Assembly: GCF_000002235.5 (NCBI RefSeq)
Contig: NW_022145613.1
Coordinates: 16,926,883 to 16,990,882 of the forward strand
DNA: 64,000 nt
Direction of reading: 5' to 3'
From: Strongylocentrotus purpuratus
Taxonomy: Eukaryota; Echinodermata; Echinoidea; Camarodonta; Strongylocentrotidae
How positions within the stretch are numbered: the first letter of the stretch is position 1; each line of letters begins with the position of its first letter. Below the pieces are notes generated by a model, which saw only the letters and a list, made by a program, of their open reading frames with translations, was not told where the DNA came from and made no database searches. The position numbers and the translations under genes are program-made. This document shows, one piece after another, positions 21,601-33,523 of the stretch.

Positions 21601-24108
21601 AGATTTATAACCCCATGACCTCACCTAGTAAGACATGCCGGCCTCCTGACCTCCCCCCTCCCCTGTATCTGCCCCTTCTCAAGCAATTACTTCACCTTCA
21701 TAGTTCAAATCAATAATGTTTTGAAAATTACATGGAAGTACAATGAACACATAGTATTTGATAAACAAACCAAATTTTTCACAAAACAATCTTTTACAAA
21801 ACGATAAGTAAAATAGGAATGAAGCTTTCCAAGATTCTTCAAGATGATTTTGCATATCCTGCACAATGAATCTCTGAACGTCTCATTCAGGATGCAATAA
21901 TGGACTTAGGACTAGTGTTACTGTTACAAAATAATAAATGACGATGAATACAAAGTATGATTTGCAATTGCAACTTAACAGCATTGCAAATCTGCATTGC
22001 AACTCTTAGCATTTGCACAAGAAATATACTCAAGTATGTGTGCCCTAGAACCACATGCATATTTTGACAAAATAAAGAAATATAAAAAATCTTTTACCAC
22101 TATTTACACACACACACACACATTGACTAGGTTAGCCGGGATTAATTCTGTCCAATTTCAATAAAAAACAAACAGGAGAAGTTTACTTAAAAAGGCACAG
22201 CCAGCTATAGTCATCAAACTCTGTCAGTAGTACCTAATAATACCCATTGGCAACGATCAATCTACATCTAGCTTGGCACATGAATTGATAAATAAATCAA
22301 TAAACAAATAAATAATAAGAAAATTAATGATTTCAAAGATCAAGTTGATGGCTACTAAGATTTGATTCTAATGAGAAAAGCTCATAAATTATTTTTTTCT
22401 GATTACCACACCTCAAGCCCCTCATATTAAAATCACAACAATCTGTAAAAAGAAAATCAGTTTTGGTCAAAAGGATTGATTAAAATATCCCTTGATATGT
22501 AACCAAACAACAAAGAAGTTTTGTAAAATCTAGATCCAGTGAACCAGTTCTAAAAATTCCCATGATAAACAACAATAATTAAAAAAACGATCCGGACAAT
22601 TAATAAGGCAGTCAAGAAAATATCCCTAAATTTTGAGCTGTTTCACGACACTATAATTGATACTTTATAACAAATTTTTATAAAAATACATTATAAAGTT
22701 GAGTTGTCTTGATAAAAAGGCTAAAAGGCAACTGCATTCTGTCTCAGACTATGCATAACACTCTTTTTTTGGTGAGGGGGGGGGGGGGCCAACTTTTAGT
22801 TTGGAAATTGATTTCCATACTTATTAATGGAACATGATATTTGAGATTATCACAATAATATTTGTGAGGAATGAAGAGAATTTTCACCAGAATAAAACAA
22901 AAATCTATTATCTTTTGCACAAAGCAATTGAATTTTTCTACCAGATATAAATAGATTTACATGTTAAATTCAGCAATGTGAGATTTAGAATAAACATGTA
23001 TCTAGTAGAAGGTCAACTTATCACTTTCTCATCAAAAGTAAAGTTAAACAGTCACTTATTTCAATATTTGAGTTTTGACTTCCTTTCAAGGCAAATTGAC
23101 ATCAAGGTTGAAATTGACTTTAAAACTTTAGCAAGCATTAAATAACATTTTCTTAAACATAAAAACATAAAAAGGGCAATAAAACCTTTTAACATGTTGA
23201 TTAGGTAAAGGCAGAATTATCAGATAAACCAGTTGATGAAAGTTTTTGAACATATTAGGGGGAAAAGAAAAGAATTTCATGAATGTTTGAACATTGAGAT
23301 CGCTAAATTGCATGTAGATGTCAACTTAGAAAATGGATCATCAACTACAGACTTTCTCATTTGTTGTACCTATAACAAAATATTATGAATTTCAGATGGG
23401 TTCTTTTAGAGCCCCTTTTTCCTCAAAGCGGTATAATCAAAATTTACGAACAAGGTCCTGCTCTGAACGATATGTTGCAAAACGAAATTTTAGTCATAAT
23501 GTACATTAGGGCAAATGGGAGAGATCTCCAACATATCATCATGATATTACTAACTCCACAATTCGACATTCCTTTATATACCTGTACATATATATCAGCA
23601 TTTTGACCTTTTCAAAAATTGGTACTAGTAACGGTTTTATAGGTACATGTATACTATTCTTTCTGATTATCCAATTTTGTTGAAAGTTTTCCCAATCTGT
23701 TTCTCTGATTGCCTGCCTTCCTTGCAATAAATTTACAAGAAAGGTTGAATTTTGTTTTCAGAAACCTTGACAAAAACCACACAAGGCATGTATGTAACTT
23801 CATAAATATAAGCGATGAACAGATGCAGAAAATTAAATAACACATTTTATGGAAAATGATCGCCGGCAGAAATATTAATTTATACATGTAATACATGAGT
23901 GTACATTGACAGCACTGTACAAAAAGAGTGGAAATGTACTCTATTTACATATAGGCATATGGAATTGTTCACAAAGTAGCTTTGTTGTCTCAAGTTTATA
24001 AGATTATATAATTAGTTAGTGACATGTTGGCACATTTTAACAGGTGAAGCATTATGGCCTCTGTCTAACTAGATGTCATTTGAAAAGTCTTTCAGCAGAA
24101 ACATTGGC
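18655..24108. other. Convergent 3' region between PDCL3 and SWEET
   Basis: No coding gene recognised. The AT-rich sequence probably includes the 3' UTRs of both flanking genes. It contains a short (AC)9 run at about 22105-22122 and a poly-G run at 22777-22788. Open frames here are short and featureless. Confidence 0.5.
19583..19588 (+). promoter_or_regulatory. Candidate PDCL3 polyadenylation signal
   Basis: A canonical AATAAA about 1.3 kb after the PDCL3 stop, followed within 30 bases by T-rich sequence. Other AATAAA-like sites occur further on, so this is only a candidate. Confidence 0.3.
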
Positions 24109-24304
24109 TTAAAGCGGGACTGCACTACCTGTTGCTACTCGCACCCTCTATATAGCAAACAAGGCCTAAGTGGTACCCCTTGGTCCCCCATAGTCCCCTT
24201 TTTCTTACGTTAATTGAGAGCTGATTTAATGAGATAACCACCTGTCAAAGACCACGCACGGAGGTCTAATCCCTCCTGGCCAAACTAGTGCAGATAGGCT
24301 TTAA
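24109..24304. mobile_element. TTAA-flanked MITE (piggyBac-like), copy 2
   Basis: TTAA at both ends, with inverted termini agcgggactgcacta and agcctatctgcacta. TTAA duplication is the hallmark of piggyBac-type insertion, so this is inferred to be a non-autonomous piggyBac-like element. It shares about 110 bases with 3462-3580. Confidence 0.65.
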
Positions 24305-24640
24305 AAGGTTAGATAATGCACAAATAGCGCCTGCTCAAAGAACAGCATAAAAAGCAGAGCGGCCTGTAGAGACACAAATTGAAATTCTCTGAATTCAATT
24401 TCAAATACATGCAGTGTAAAACACCCTCGTGATAATATATCATGAACACGACCACAAATCAAATCGAGGCAAATTTCAATACCCTATTGTATGTCCCATA
24501 GAAACCATAAAAACCATGTTCAGATTTATGTAGTATGTCAGTGTCATGTGCGCACATTTCAATAGGAGACGTACAAGGTTATTGAAATTGCGTCAGGTTG
24601 ATTTTTCGAAAGTAGCTGCTATCGTGTTCATGTAATAGTA

Positions 24641-24888
24641 AGGCCTAAAAAAAAGATGTTGTATTGCCCTTTATGTGCCAAAACATGGGTCGATCGATCA
24701 GAATTTTTTTTTTCAACTTTTTTTTCCTCGCCCTCTTTGGGCCGATATTTCTCAGTTTTGAATGCTTCAATATTTTTTCTCTCTAAAAAACGTTTTTTTT
24801 AAAAAATTCTTTAAAAAGCCCACTGTAGATTTCAAGATTTTTGGGTCGGTCGCAAAGGGCAATACAACATCTTATTTTTTTAAGGCCT
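24641..24888. mobile_element. MITE family C, copy 2 (3' of SWEET)
   Basis: Starts aggcct and ends aggcct, with inverted arms of about 32 bases built on gatgttgtattgccctt. The interior is T-rich. It ends 267 bases from the SWEET stop codon, so it probably lies in the SWEET 3' UTR. The copy at 8091-8346 is more diverged. Confidence 0.8.
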
Positions 24889-25155
24889 AATGATAATCCA
24901 GTGAGGTTATAACATGCTTTGTAGAATATACAATAGCACACACACAGACTGTTTTTCAGATTGTCTTTCACTTTTTAAACGTTTCTGACATGATTTTGTA
25001 CCCCCTAGGCCCCATTGCACGAAGACAAATTGTATCTCTCTGACTTCTTGTCAATCTGGAATGATGAGCTCAAGGCTTAGTGTAAACGAGCCTACCAATA
25101 AAAGCATGTTCCTCTGTTCTGTTCTCGGGTTGGTCGTCCGTCTTACGAGTGCCCT

Positions 25156-25263
25156 TCAAATGACGCTTGATCCCGCCAGGTCGTATTTCCGTGACGGGCC
25201 AGGATAGCGGATAAAAAGAGACATCTGAAAGGCACCCAGAAGCATGCCTAAGAAGTTTGGAAT
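25156..25263 (-). CDS. SLC50A1: SWEET coding exon 6 and stop
   Basis: Acceptor ctgtag, 108 nt to a TGA stop. It encodes IPNFLGMLLGAFQMSLFIRY, the last helix, and a short cytosolic tail. Confidence 0.92.
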   Translation of the reverse strand: MPNFLGMLLGAFQMSLFIRYPGPSRKYDLAGSSVI

Positions 25264-28200
25264 CTACAGTAAAATGAAGAAGAAGAAAAAAAGCAAATGA
25301 AACGAAAAAGCTTTAACCCTTCTTGGTCATTACAATTTAGAACAAAATCAATGAACTTTTAAGCATAAAAATTTTAACTTGGTACTTCAGATTTATGTAC
25401 CCCGGTACACAACTTTTTTACTTAAAATGCTGTTTCAAGGGTAAATCGGGTATAAGTAACTCCCATATAAATAAACACTTTACAGATCAAAATCATAGTT
25501 TCAATTTTTGGACAGAAAAAATGTAGATTTGTCTAGATTATTAGATAATCAAGGCAGATTTCATGTAACATCTATATATGCGTGTTTCAAACCTACCTGA
25601 ATAAAAGAGTCTTGCACAAGACGCCCATAAATAAACCATTGCAAAGACACCAGTAACCCAACAAACGATAAAGGAAACGGTAGAGCCTCGGTACTTTTGG
25701 TTCTTATGATCTGAGCCTGAAAAAGAAAAAAATCACAGACAAATAAAGTGCAAGAATTTTTTATTCTTAGTGTTTTTTTTTAAGGTTTTCAATGACAATC
25801 TAATACAGGTATGCTTTGAAATATGAAGTTTAATGAGAAATATAAGAAAGCTATAATATTTTTTTCATTGGTTCATATGCATATCTTTTTGTTTATCTCA
25901 TGATGTGAATGATTTATAAATTAATGAATATCATACTCATTTTTTCTGTTTGTGTCCATCTTACTACTACCAATGCTTTTGGACATTAAATCTAATTGTA
26001 ATACTATACTCTGAAAATTGGTCCCATTGCATTCTCGATGGCACAATTATAATTGCCTAAATTCAAATTTCAAATAAAATCACCCAAACTCTAAAACGAT
26101 AATAATATTTAAGGATTCAGGCATTTCTTAAAGTCATCACTTCCACCAGTCTGTGAACATTTAGCATGACTGGTATATTCTCATTCAAGTAATTCCCTTC
26201 TTTTCTCCTACAGTGTAAAGCCAAAAAAGAAACCTGACCATCTTCTATTAATGAATGAAAAAGTTTTACTCACCACCACACTAAGCGGCGCTGCATACAT
26301 GAGTACTGTGGCGAATGACGACGCTAGGCCTATGTAGTGTATGGCCGTTGCTGCCGTCATATTCATGAATTTGACAGCTCCTAACGTCGGGTAGATGATT
26401 AGGGCGGTATATAGAAGTTTGGAATGTACTTGCTTCTGCAACAAAAGCAACAAAACATGAAGGAGAAAAAAAATGTGAATGAAAAAAAGAAGAAAAAAAA
26501 CATGAAGGAAAAAAAATGAGGGAAAAAAAAGAAGAAAAAAAAACATGAAGGACAAAAAAGAAGAAAAAAACATGAAGGAAAAAAAAGGAGGAAAAAAATG
26601 TGAAGGAAACAAAATTAAAAACATATTTGAGACTAAAATGAAGTTTGAGTTCTAGCAAATAACGAGGCGTATAGAGAAAAACATTATTTTTTTTGTTTTA
26701 AATAAAAAATATTCACCACTAGGTCTTGACATTTGGCCTATGATAAACGATGATTGGCTTGATCACTTCTGCCTAATCTAAGATAATTTTTTTTCAAACA
26801 TTTTTACAAAAGAAAATCACTTTTTGGGACTAATCTCCATTCGATCCAGCCCGCTCCTAGCAGTAAATCTTCATAACTCATCAGAAAAAAAAAGCTTACC
26901 TTATCAATGATTTCTTGATCACTTCTGCTTTATTCTAAGAGGAGTTTTTTCAAACCACCCAAAATCCCCCCCCCCCAAAAAAAGCTTACCTTATCAATGA
27001 TTTCTTGATCACTTCTGCTTTATTCTAAGAGGAGTTTTTTCAAACCACCCAAAATTCCCCCCCCCCCAAAAAAAAAAGCTTACCTTATCAATGATTTCTT
27101 GATCACTTCTGCCTTATTCTCAGACGAGTTTTTCAAAGCATCAAAAACATACTTTTGGGACTAATCTCCATTCGATTCAGCCCGCTACTGGCAGTAAAAA
27201 TCCTCATAACTCATTAGAAAAACAAAAACCAAAACCAAACTTACCTTATCATTTGTGTTTAGGTAATAAATCAGAGTGTAGAGAGTTTGAAGAACGATCC
27301 CCACTCCGTTGGTAAAAATGACAGTCTGATCCTCGATCAAAACACCGTACTTGGTCCATAACACTGTACTGGGGACAGAGAGTTTGTACAGCAAGGTAGG
27401 AATTAGGAATGAAGACAAGAAGTCATTTGAGTACTTTTGAAGTTTAAAAGGATGATAAAGGAAAATTATCACAACTTGTATCAATGTATGTTAAAACTGC
27501 CTAGTCATGGCTAGCTCCATAAATTCATTGAATGGAGACGAATAATATTTCTGACAATTGAACACTTAAATTAATTTGTTTTGAATATGCATGTATTCCA
27601 GAGCAAAATACTTTTTGAGGTTGTGTTCTACCCTCATCCAATAATGAAGCAAATAAGAAATTTTTCTTGGTGACCTTTTAGATGTTTACACTATGAACAT
27701 GACGGACAAAGAAAGCAGTGTAGAACAGATGAATATGCATGTGACACCTGTTCTACAGATTTTTTCATAATAGCAGTGAAGGGATGTTCCTTTGTCTACC
27801 ATAGCCATTGTTGAGGGTACAATGAGAAACTGTATATTTTGTCCGCTTTCTTTGTCCATCATGTTCATAGTGTTACCAAATACCAATGCTGTTGGTCGAT
27901 TTTTACATATTTATCTTACAAATTAATGGGCCATTTCGGCAATGTGACCAAATTTATACCTAATGGCCTCAATACAAATTATTTTATTCACCTGTTACAA
28001 ATTGTGTTCAAAAGTCAGAATTCAAATTACATTACATGTTGTTGGGTAGGGCAAGTCATAACGTTTGTCTTACCTAGCAACAACTAATGATGCAATAGGC
28101 CATTTTCGTAATGGAACCAAATTCAATACATAAGTCTCTGTGAAGTGCCTCAGTACAAATTATTTCATTCACCTGATAAGAATAATGGTATTTCAGTAGT

Positions 28201-29361
28201 CAGAATGCAACCTGCATATATTAAGTGTTGCAAGAAAGGGCAATATATAATTATTGATGCTATTTGAATTTTGATTATTATAAGGTACATTTATCCATAA
28301 TAGATCAATGAAGGCAAAAAGGCATATGCATATAATTTGTTTACATTACGAAAAATGGCCTTATTTGGCTGGTTTATGAAACAGGTGATATACCGGTAGG
28401 CCCTTTGTAAACACTTACTTGATGATGCCTGCTATGAATGGAAATATGGAGATGTTCTGTGTATTACCCTGAGATCTGATCTTCATACAAATTTGTCTGC
28501 AAGAATAAAATCACAAAAGAATGGATTAGTAGGATATTCATCAGTAGCTCATTTTAAATCATATCCAAAGGCTCCTAATAATATGTCCAAAATATTTGTT
28601 GGCAAGTTAGTTTAGCAGAAAAACAAAGTGAAATATTTCTTTGTAAAAGGAAAGAGGAAAAAGGAGAACAAAATTGTCAGTTTCTTTAATACATTGTTTA
28701 TTCCTTTTTCCAACAGTTTCAATAGAATCATAATTTAACATGAGAAAATTATCACCTATTGAAAGAGGTGTCACTAATAATCATGTCTTTAAAATTGCAC
28801 AAGATATACAGGCCGTACATATAGAAATAGTAATATATATATAGTAATATATTTGTAATGCAAGATATTGCTCTAAGTTTTAATGCAACAATCCTGAGCA
28901 TTTTCCCAAAACACCTACAATTCAGCACAAAATGGATTTTACATTTAAAACAATTACTGTTATTTAAAAGTTATTCCCCTTGCCACAAGAGTATGAATAT
29001 AAAGGATGTTATTTTTTCATGTGGCTGAACCTGATTAGATGTTCATGTTTATCAATTCAAATGATTTTCATAAAACAGCCATCTATGTAAAAAATAAATG
29101 CTTATACTCTGCTACTAATTCTCTTTTGGCATGGTCTAAGTCATGATTAATGAAGGAAAAATTTGTAACTTCCACTGTTAATCACAACTTTAGACCGACC
29201 TCAAAGTCAAACCACGCATCAGATTTAAATCTTAGTTGACTATGGGCCAGGATGTTTCATGCCAAATTACCAGGATGGGAATATTTTACTTACATGCCAG
29301 TCAAAAACAGGCCGATAGTAGAAACTGTTGCAGTAAGGGAGAGAACAGATTGAAAATCCAT
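25156..29361 (-). CDS. SLC50A1: SWEET-family sugar transporter (SLC50A1-like), complete, six exons
   Basis: Bidirectional sugar uniporter of the SWEET (MtN3/saliva) family; animal members transport glucose and localise to Golgi and plasma membrane. Exons 29361-29294, 28496-28419, 27368-27245, 26435-26274, 25716-25597 and 25263-25156 join in phase into 660 nt, 219 residues; human SLC50A1 has 221. The protein forms two three-helix bundles joined by a linker helix. The pseudo-repeat is visible: LWTKYG (W53) and IFTN (N69) in the first bundle match QWFIYG (W171) and QIPN (N187) in the second. These are the pocket Trp/Asn pairs of the family. IIRTKSTEALPFPLS is the second-repeat signature, and human has VIQTKSTQRLSYPLT. 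All introns are GT-AG. Splice phases 2, 2, 0, 0, 0 fit throughout. Confidence 0.95.
25597..25716 (-). CDS. SLC50A1: SWEET coding exon 5
   Basis: Acceptor tttttcag, donor gtaggt, 120 nt. It encodes AQIIRTKSTEALPFPLSF and QWFIYGRLVQDSFIQ. Confidence 0.93.
26274..26435 (-). CDS. SLC50A1: SWEET coding exon 4
   Basis: Acceptor ttgttgcag, donor gtgagt, 162 nt. It encodes the linker helix and helix 5 (IGLASSFATVLMYAAPLSVV). Confidence 0.93.
26436..26640. repeat. A-rich purine repeat in SWEET intron 3
   Basis: About four imperfect units of the kind aacatgaaggaaaaaaa with gaagaaaaaa spacers. On the transcribed minus strand this is a long pyrimidine tract directly before the exon 4 acceptor. Confidence 0.8.
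26735..27250. repeat. Tandem copies of the exon 3/intron 3 boundary of SWEET
   Basis: The phrase cttaccttatcaatg (minus: a near copy of the exon 3 donor AATGATAAG/gtaagt) occurs at about 26895, 26985 and 27079, ahead of the real donor at 27241-27250. Units of 90 and 94 bases share tcttgatcacttctgc and gagttttt..caaa. A longer flank (gggactaatctccattcgat) occurs at 26825 and 27157. This is local duplication of the splice boundary inside intron 3. Confidence 0.85.
27245..27368 (-). CDS. SLC50A1: SWEET coding exon 3
   Basis: Acceptor gtccccag, donor gtaagt, 124 nt. It carries LWTKYG, IFTNGVGIVLQTLYTLIYYL and the end of the first bundle. Confidence 0.93.
28419..28496 (-). CDS. SLC50A1: SWEET coding exon 2
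   Basis: Acceptor cttgcag, donor gtaagt, 78 nt. It encodes QICMKIRSQGNTQNISIFPF, the loop and start of helix 2, including P42. Confidence 0.9.
29294..29361 (-). CDS. SLC50A1: SWEET coding exon 1
   Basis: ATG then DFQSVLSLTATVSTIGLFLTG, the first transmembrane helix, ending AT before gtaagt. Confidence 0.9.
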
Positions 29362-29814
29362 GCTGCCTTGTATCCTTCTTCAAACCATCAGCTCAACTAC
29401 TAGGGTCATCCAGAACTTGTTTCAGGATCCTAATTTGACCCAATATTTAACCCCAGATCTAAAGAGGATGAGATTGACATACCAAAGATTGGTGTAAAAA
29501 TGTGCATGCGCAGGGACTTTGCTAAATTCAGCAAAATTCCTGCATACACCTTAGTATACTAAACTGGTCACTATAATCATAAGGTAAGTATCAAAATAGC
29601 AATGCGAAAATATTTTTTGTTGTTGCAAACTCTTGTAAGAAAGAGGTCAGTGTTTTTTAATTGTAAATTGCACATTAGCTCATTAACATCAAGAACACAT
29701 GGAAGGCAAAATAAAATCACTATCACTCTGGTATAAAAATCTCATAAAAGACATATTTCTGGTTAAATTCTTGACATATTTCAAAGTACTTTGTACAATA
29801 CAAAAAAACCTGTT
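29362..29814. other. SWEET upstream region
   Basis: Probable 5' UTR and promoter of the SWEET gene. No TATA box or other decisive element is recognised. Confidence 0.35.
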
Positions 29815-30024
29815 AGTGTGGTGGTTATTTTACCCGACTGCCAAGAAAGCATAAATGCTTGTTAGTAAGCAACTAGACGGCAGACGGCTTTAGGTCCTCT
29901 CCATGCTCCAAGGGACCTGGTAATGAGGATTAATGCCTTACCAAAGGGCACTAGCATCGACTTGGTTTCGAACCTGTGCCACCGGAATATGAGACCACTG
30001 CTCTACCACTGAGCTATCGCGCCT
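29815..30024 (-). mobile_element. tRNA-derived SINE, copy 1 (uninterrupted)
   Basis: On the minus strand the head has a good RNA polymerase III A box (tagctcagtggtagagc) and a perfect B box (ggttcgaaacc). A body follows with aaggcattaatcctcatta and a tail with cttggcagtcgggtaaaat. Two further copies lie at 39871-40076 and 40939-43180. It shows the uninterrupted order used to recognise the nested insertion in copy 3. Confidence 0.85.
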
Positions 30025-30654
30025 CAAGTTTATAGGAAAATACTCCAAAAAAGATAAGAAAATTGACATGAACATGATGAAACAGGTATGAAACACAAGG
30101 GCTTTCAAATCATGACTATTATTTAAACAATTGATGAAGATTTAGTTGTTTTCTGGTATGTTTTAGTAGGGTATCTCCACGCCGGAGTTATGGGTAAAAA
30201 TGAATCTGAACTGGTAGTACTAGGGCCGCGCGCCGTATGCTCTACCTTCACCAACAAAATTCACAACATATGGGACTGACATATAAAAACCGAACGTTTG
30301 ATCTCGACTCTCATATCGTGGTCTTAGAGTTCCACACGAAATTAAATAATGCAAACATTATCCTACATTGTCGTAATCAGCACTGAAAACTTTAAAATGT
30401 GATAAAATTAATAAAGAAGCTCATATTACCTTTATCTTTTGTTCAAATCTGCTATGAAGATTCCACAGCAGTCGCTCACGTCATCAATTGATCGCCACGT
30501 CATATTCAAGTTTTTGTTTTCTACTATGCTACTGTACTGTACTGTGCTCGGAGAGGGCTTACAATCTAAGTTTAGGTTCGCAGATCTAGTTCGCAACGTA
30601 ATCGCCCGCATAATTAACGTTTTGTTCATCGATTGGGAGATAAGCTAATTCTTC

Positions 30655-31021
30655 TCTTGCTCCTCCTCCTAATACCCCCCTCCTCCTCCTCTAGCTCCTC
30701 CTCCTCCTCCTCTCCTCCTCCTCCTCCTCCTCCCGGCGCTCCTCCTCCTCCTCGCTCCTCCTCCACCTCCTCCTCATTTATTCTTCTTCTTCTTCTTCTT
30801 CTTCTTCTTCTTCTTCTTCTTCTTCTTCTTCTTCTTCTTCTTCTTCTTCTTCTTCTTCTCTTGCTCCTCTTCCTCCTACTACTCCTCCTCATTTATCCTT
30901 CTTCTTCTTCTCTTTCTTCTTCTTCTTCTTCTTCTTCTTCTTCTTCTTCTTCTTTTCTTCTTCTTCACTACTTCTTCTTCTTCTTCTTCTTCTTTTTCTT
31001 CTTCTTCACTTCTTCTTCTGA
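30655..31021. repeat. (CTC)n/(CTT)n compound microsatellite
   Basis: About 370 bases of CTC-rich then CTT-rich trinucleotide repeat. Predicted poly-Leu/Ser and poly-Arg frames here are low-complexity artefacts. Confidence 0.97.
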
Positions 31022-32166
31022 TTAAACTTTCATCATAATTCTTCTTCTGGTTTTTTCGACTCCAAGTTCATCTAAATTTCTTGAGAACCAAACTTTAAAA
31101 AAACTAATAATCGGATAATATACAAAATATATAGGCCTAAAGCAAATGACAAAGGGAAAGATAGAAGAAAAATATATTCGCCTATAGGCCTTTCCGATAT
31201 CAGTGGCGGATCCAGGGTGCGCCGCTAAGTAATTCTTACGAATTGGGCCACCTCCCTCGCCCCCGGTCTAATAACTTTCCGAGCCCTTACTTTTCAAAAT
31301 CTAATTTACACATGCCGAGCGTACTACGAAAGTACAGCACAGTATAAGTTATTAGTGGCGTTATCTGGGATTCAGTGGCGCCAGGGGGGGGGGGGGGGGT
31401 GAAGCGAGTTGAAGGGTATAGCAAGGGGTGTCCTCCTCTCTTTGAAGTTTGTAATCGTTCAATTTGGTTCATCTCTAAGTATATTTTTTATCGACTACTT
31501 CTCCTTCTGTCACTCCTTCTCTTTCCCCTTTTCATCCTTCAGAAAATGTTTTGAAATCGAGCCGCCGGAAATCAGTTGGACCCAGATCTCGGCTGTGCTA
31601 CTAGTCCTCCTACCGCCCATGGGAGTACCATTCCGCGGAAGCTGACGGCAGGGCGATGCATGACGAACTGATGACATGTTCCACGCGTACCGCGGGATAT
31701 TTCTTACGTGTGATCTTGAACTGGGATCGAATTACACATCAGGGCTATTTCAGGCCTGGTGATATTTGATAAAACATAAACCAAGCTGTTGACTTTCTGG
31801 TTGCCTTTAAAAGAAAGACAGCGAAAGTAAAATCAAATTTTACCGCGAAATCACACAAAGCGAGGATCAACGGGGGGGGGGGGGGGGGGGGGGGCGGACG
31901 GCCCCGCCCCCCCCCCCCCTAACCTAGCAAAAAATTCTTAAAAAATAAGATGGTAGCGTTGTTTTTACCTTTTTTAAACCAAAAACTAAAGCGGTCCCCC
32001 CCCCCCTGGAAAAAATAAAATAAAAATAAACAAATAAACAAATACAAAAATGATTTTTAAATATTTCCTCACAAATTGGAAAATGTGCTCTTGTCATTTA
32101 TCCTTTTTTTTTAAAGCTAGATGATAGTTTATCCTTTTCTTCTTTCTCTGTGTATTTCATAATATC

Positions 32167-32204
<38 letters not shown>

Positions 32205-33523
32205 TCTCTCTCTCTTTCTCCCTCCCCCCTCCCCATTTCTCTCCCTCTCACCTCTCTATCATCTTACCCTTCTCCCTGTCTCTCATCCAAACGATATTGA
32301 CTCAGTCATCTCAACACATCTATCTAACGTGGCTTTCAAATTGCATCATACGCCTTTCCATAATAGACAACTTTATCGCACGTCAGAAAGAATTACAAAG
32401 TCACAGAACTTGAGGTGAATATCAGAAACCCCCTTGACTCATATTTCCGCAGAAGAAATACTATGATTTCTTCTGAAAAATATTAACCACATTTCCGCCA
32501 TAAATTTCTCATCTTTTTCATGACCGTGTATATTATAATGAAATTAGAGTTCCCCCCCCCCCTGTTTTCGCGAAGAAATTGATGAAGATGTTAATGGATT
32601 TTGGCAAGAGAGATAAGGGAAAAGGGAAGATTAAAGAGTAAGTGGAGAAAAATTAATGAAACGAACAGAAAGGGAGCCAGAGTACTTTATCAATCATTTC
32701 TTACTATTAATCGCGATCTCTAAAGAAAAATTTCACTGCGACGTTAATTATCGGTTTGAATTCTTCTTATTCATGTGCATTTATAATGAAATCATTGGTT
32801 TATTCCTTGGTTTGGGGAGGAATCTGATGAAGTGAGAAAATGCATAAATGGGATAAATTCGGGGGGGGGGGGAGGTGGAAGTTTAGAGCGAGTGAAAGCA
32901 GAAAAACAGTGATGATAATGGGTTCTTTTATAGCTCTCATGACTTTCAGACTTAACACTCTTGGCGCTCCAGAATATTATTATATCTCGGCTTTAGCATT
33001 GCTGTCATTTGAAGGAATTAAATCCTGCCGGGAAACAATTTGCCTTACCTGAATCGAGTGTGGCAAATATAAATTAATGTCAAAAGACATTAATGCCGCG
33101 GCGAGACTCGAACCGCGAACCATGTGATCCACAGTCCAGTGACGTATCCACTATATTTCATAGTTTCTTCTACTGTATTTAGATGCTGTAACTCTCAACC
33201 CCACAAAACAGCTAACTCCAGAGCAGAAGTTTTACCCCGTGTCACATCACGAGCAGGCCCAGATTTTTCACCTTTCTTCCTGCTTTTCTAAACGGGTCCC
33301 AATCACCTGATTTTTGTTAGATGGCAACGATCTAGAGTTATTTGTACTTCAGAGCTATCTCAGTGTGCTGCCATCCGTTCAAGTCACGCGAAGAAAACCT
33401 CGTTAAATCATGGGCGTCAATCGGGGGGGGGGGGCGGTGGGAATGAATTTGTAATCCACCCTCCTCCCGCTTAATATCGGTTTTAGACAAATGTAAATGT
33501 GAGGCTAATTTACCTGATCTCCC
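31022..33523. other. Gene-free stretch with simple repeats and poly-G/poly-C runs
   Basis: No gene recognised. Contents: a poly-G run following gtggcgcca (31372-31400), a poly-G run facing a poly-C run (31872-31919), further C or G runs (31996, 32552, 32862, 33423) and a CT-rich tract (32165-32290). Confidence 0.6.
33095..33165 (-). mobile_element. Decayed tRNA-like sequence (SINE head or tRNA pseudogene)
   Basis: The minus strand reads agtggatacgtcactgg ... gcggttcgagtctcgccgc, with a strong B box (ggttcgagtc). The 5' acceptor strand does not pair with the 3' gccgcggc, and the anticodon stem does not close, so it is not a functional tRNA. Confidence 0.55.

Noticed and set aside
29950..30024. 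tRNA gene
   Set aside because: The A and B boxes are good but the acceptor stem does not close, and the sequence continues into a SINE body shared with two other copies.
30626..31025. Poly-Arg and poly-Leu/Ser proteins
   Set aside because: Translations of CTC/CTT trinucleotide repeats.
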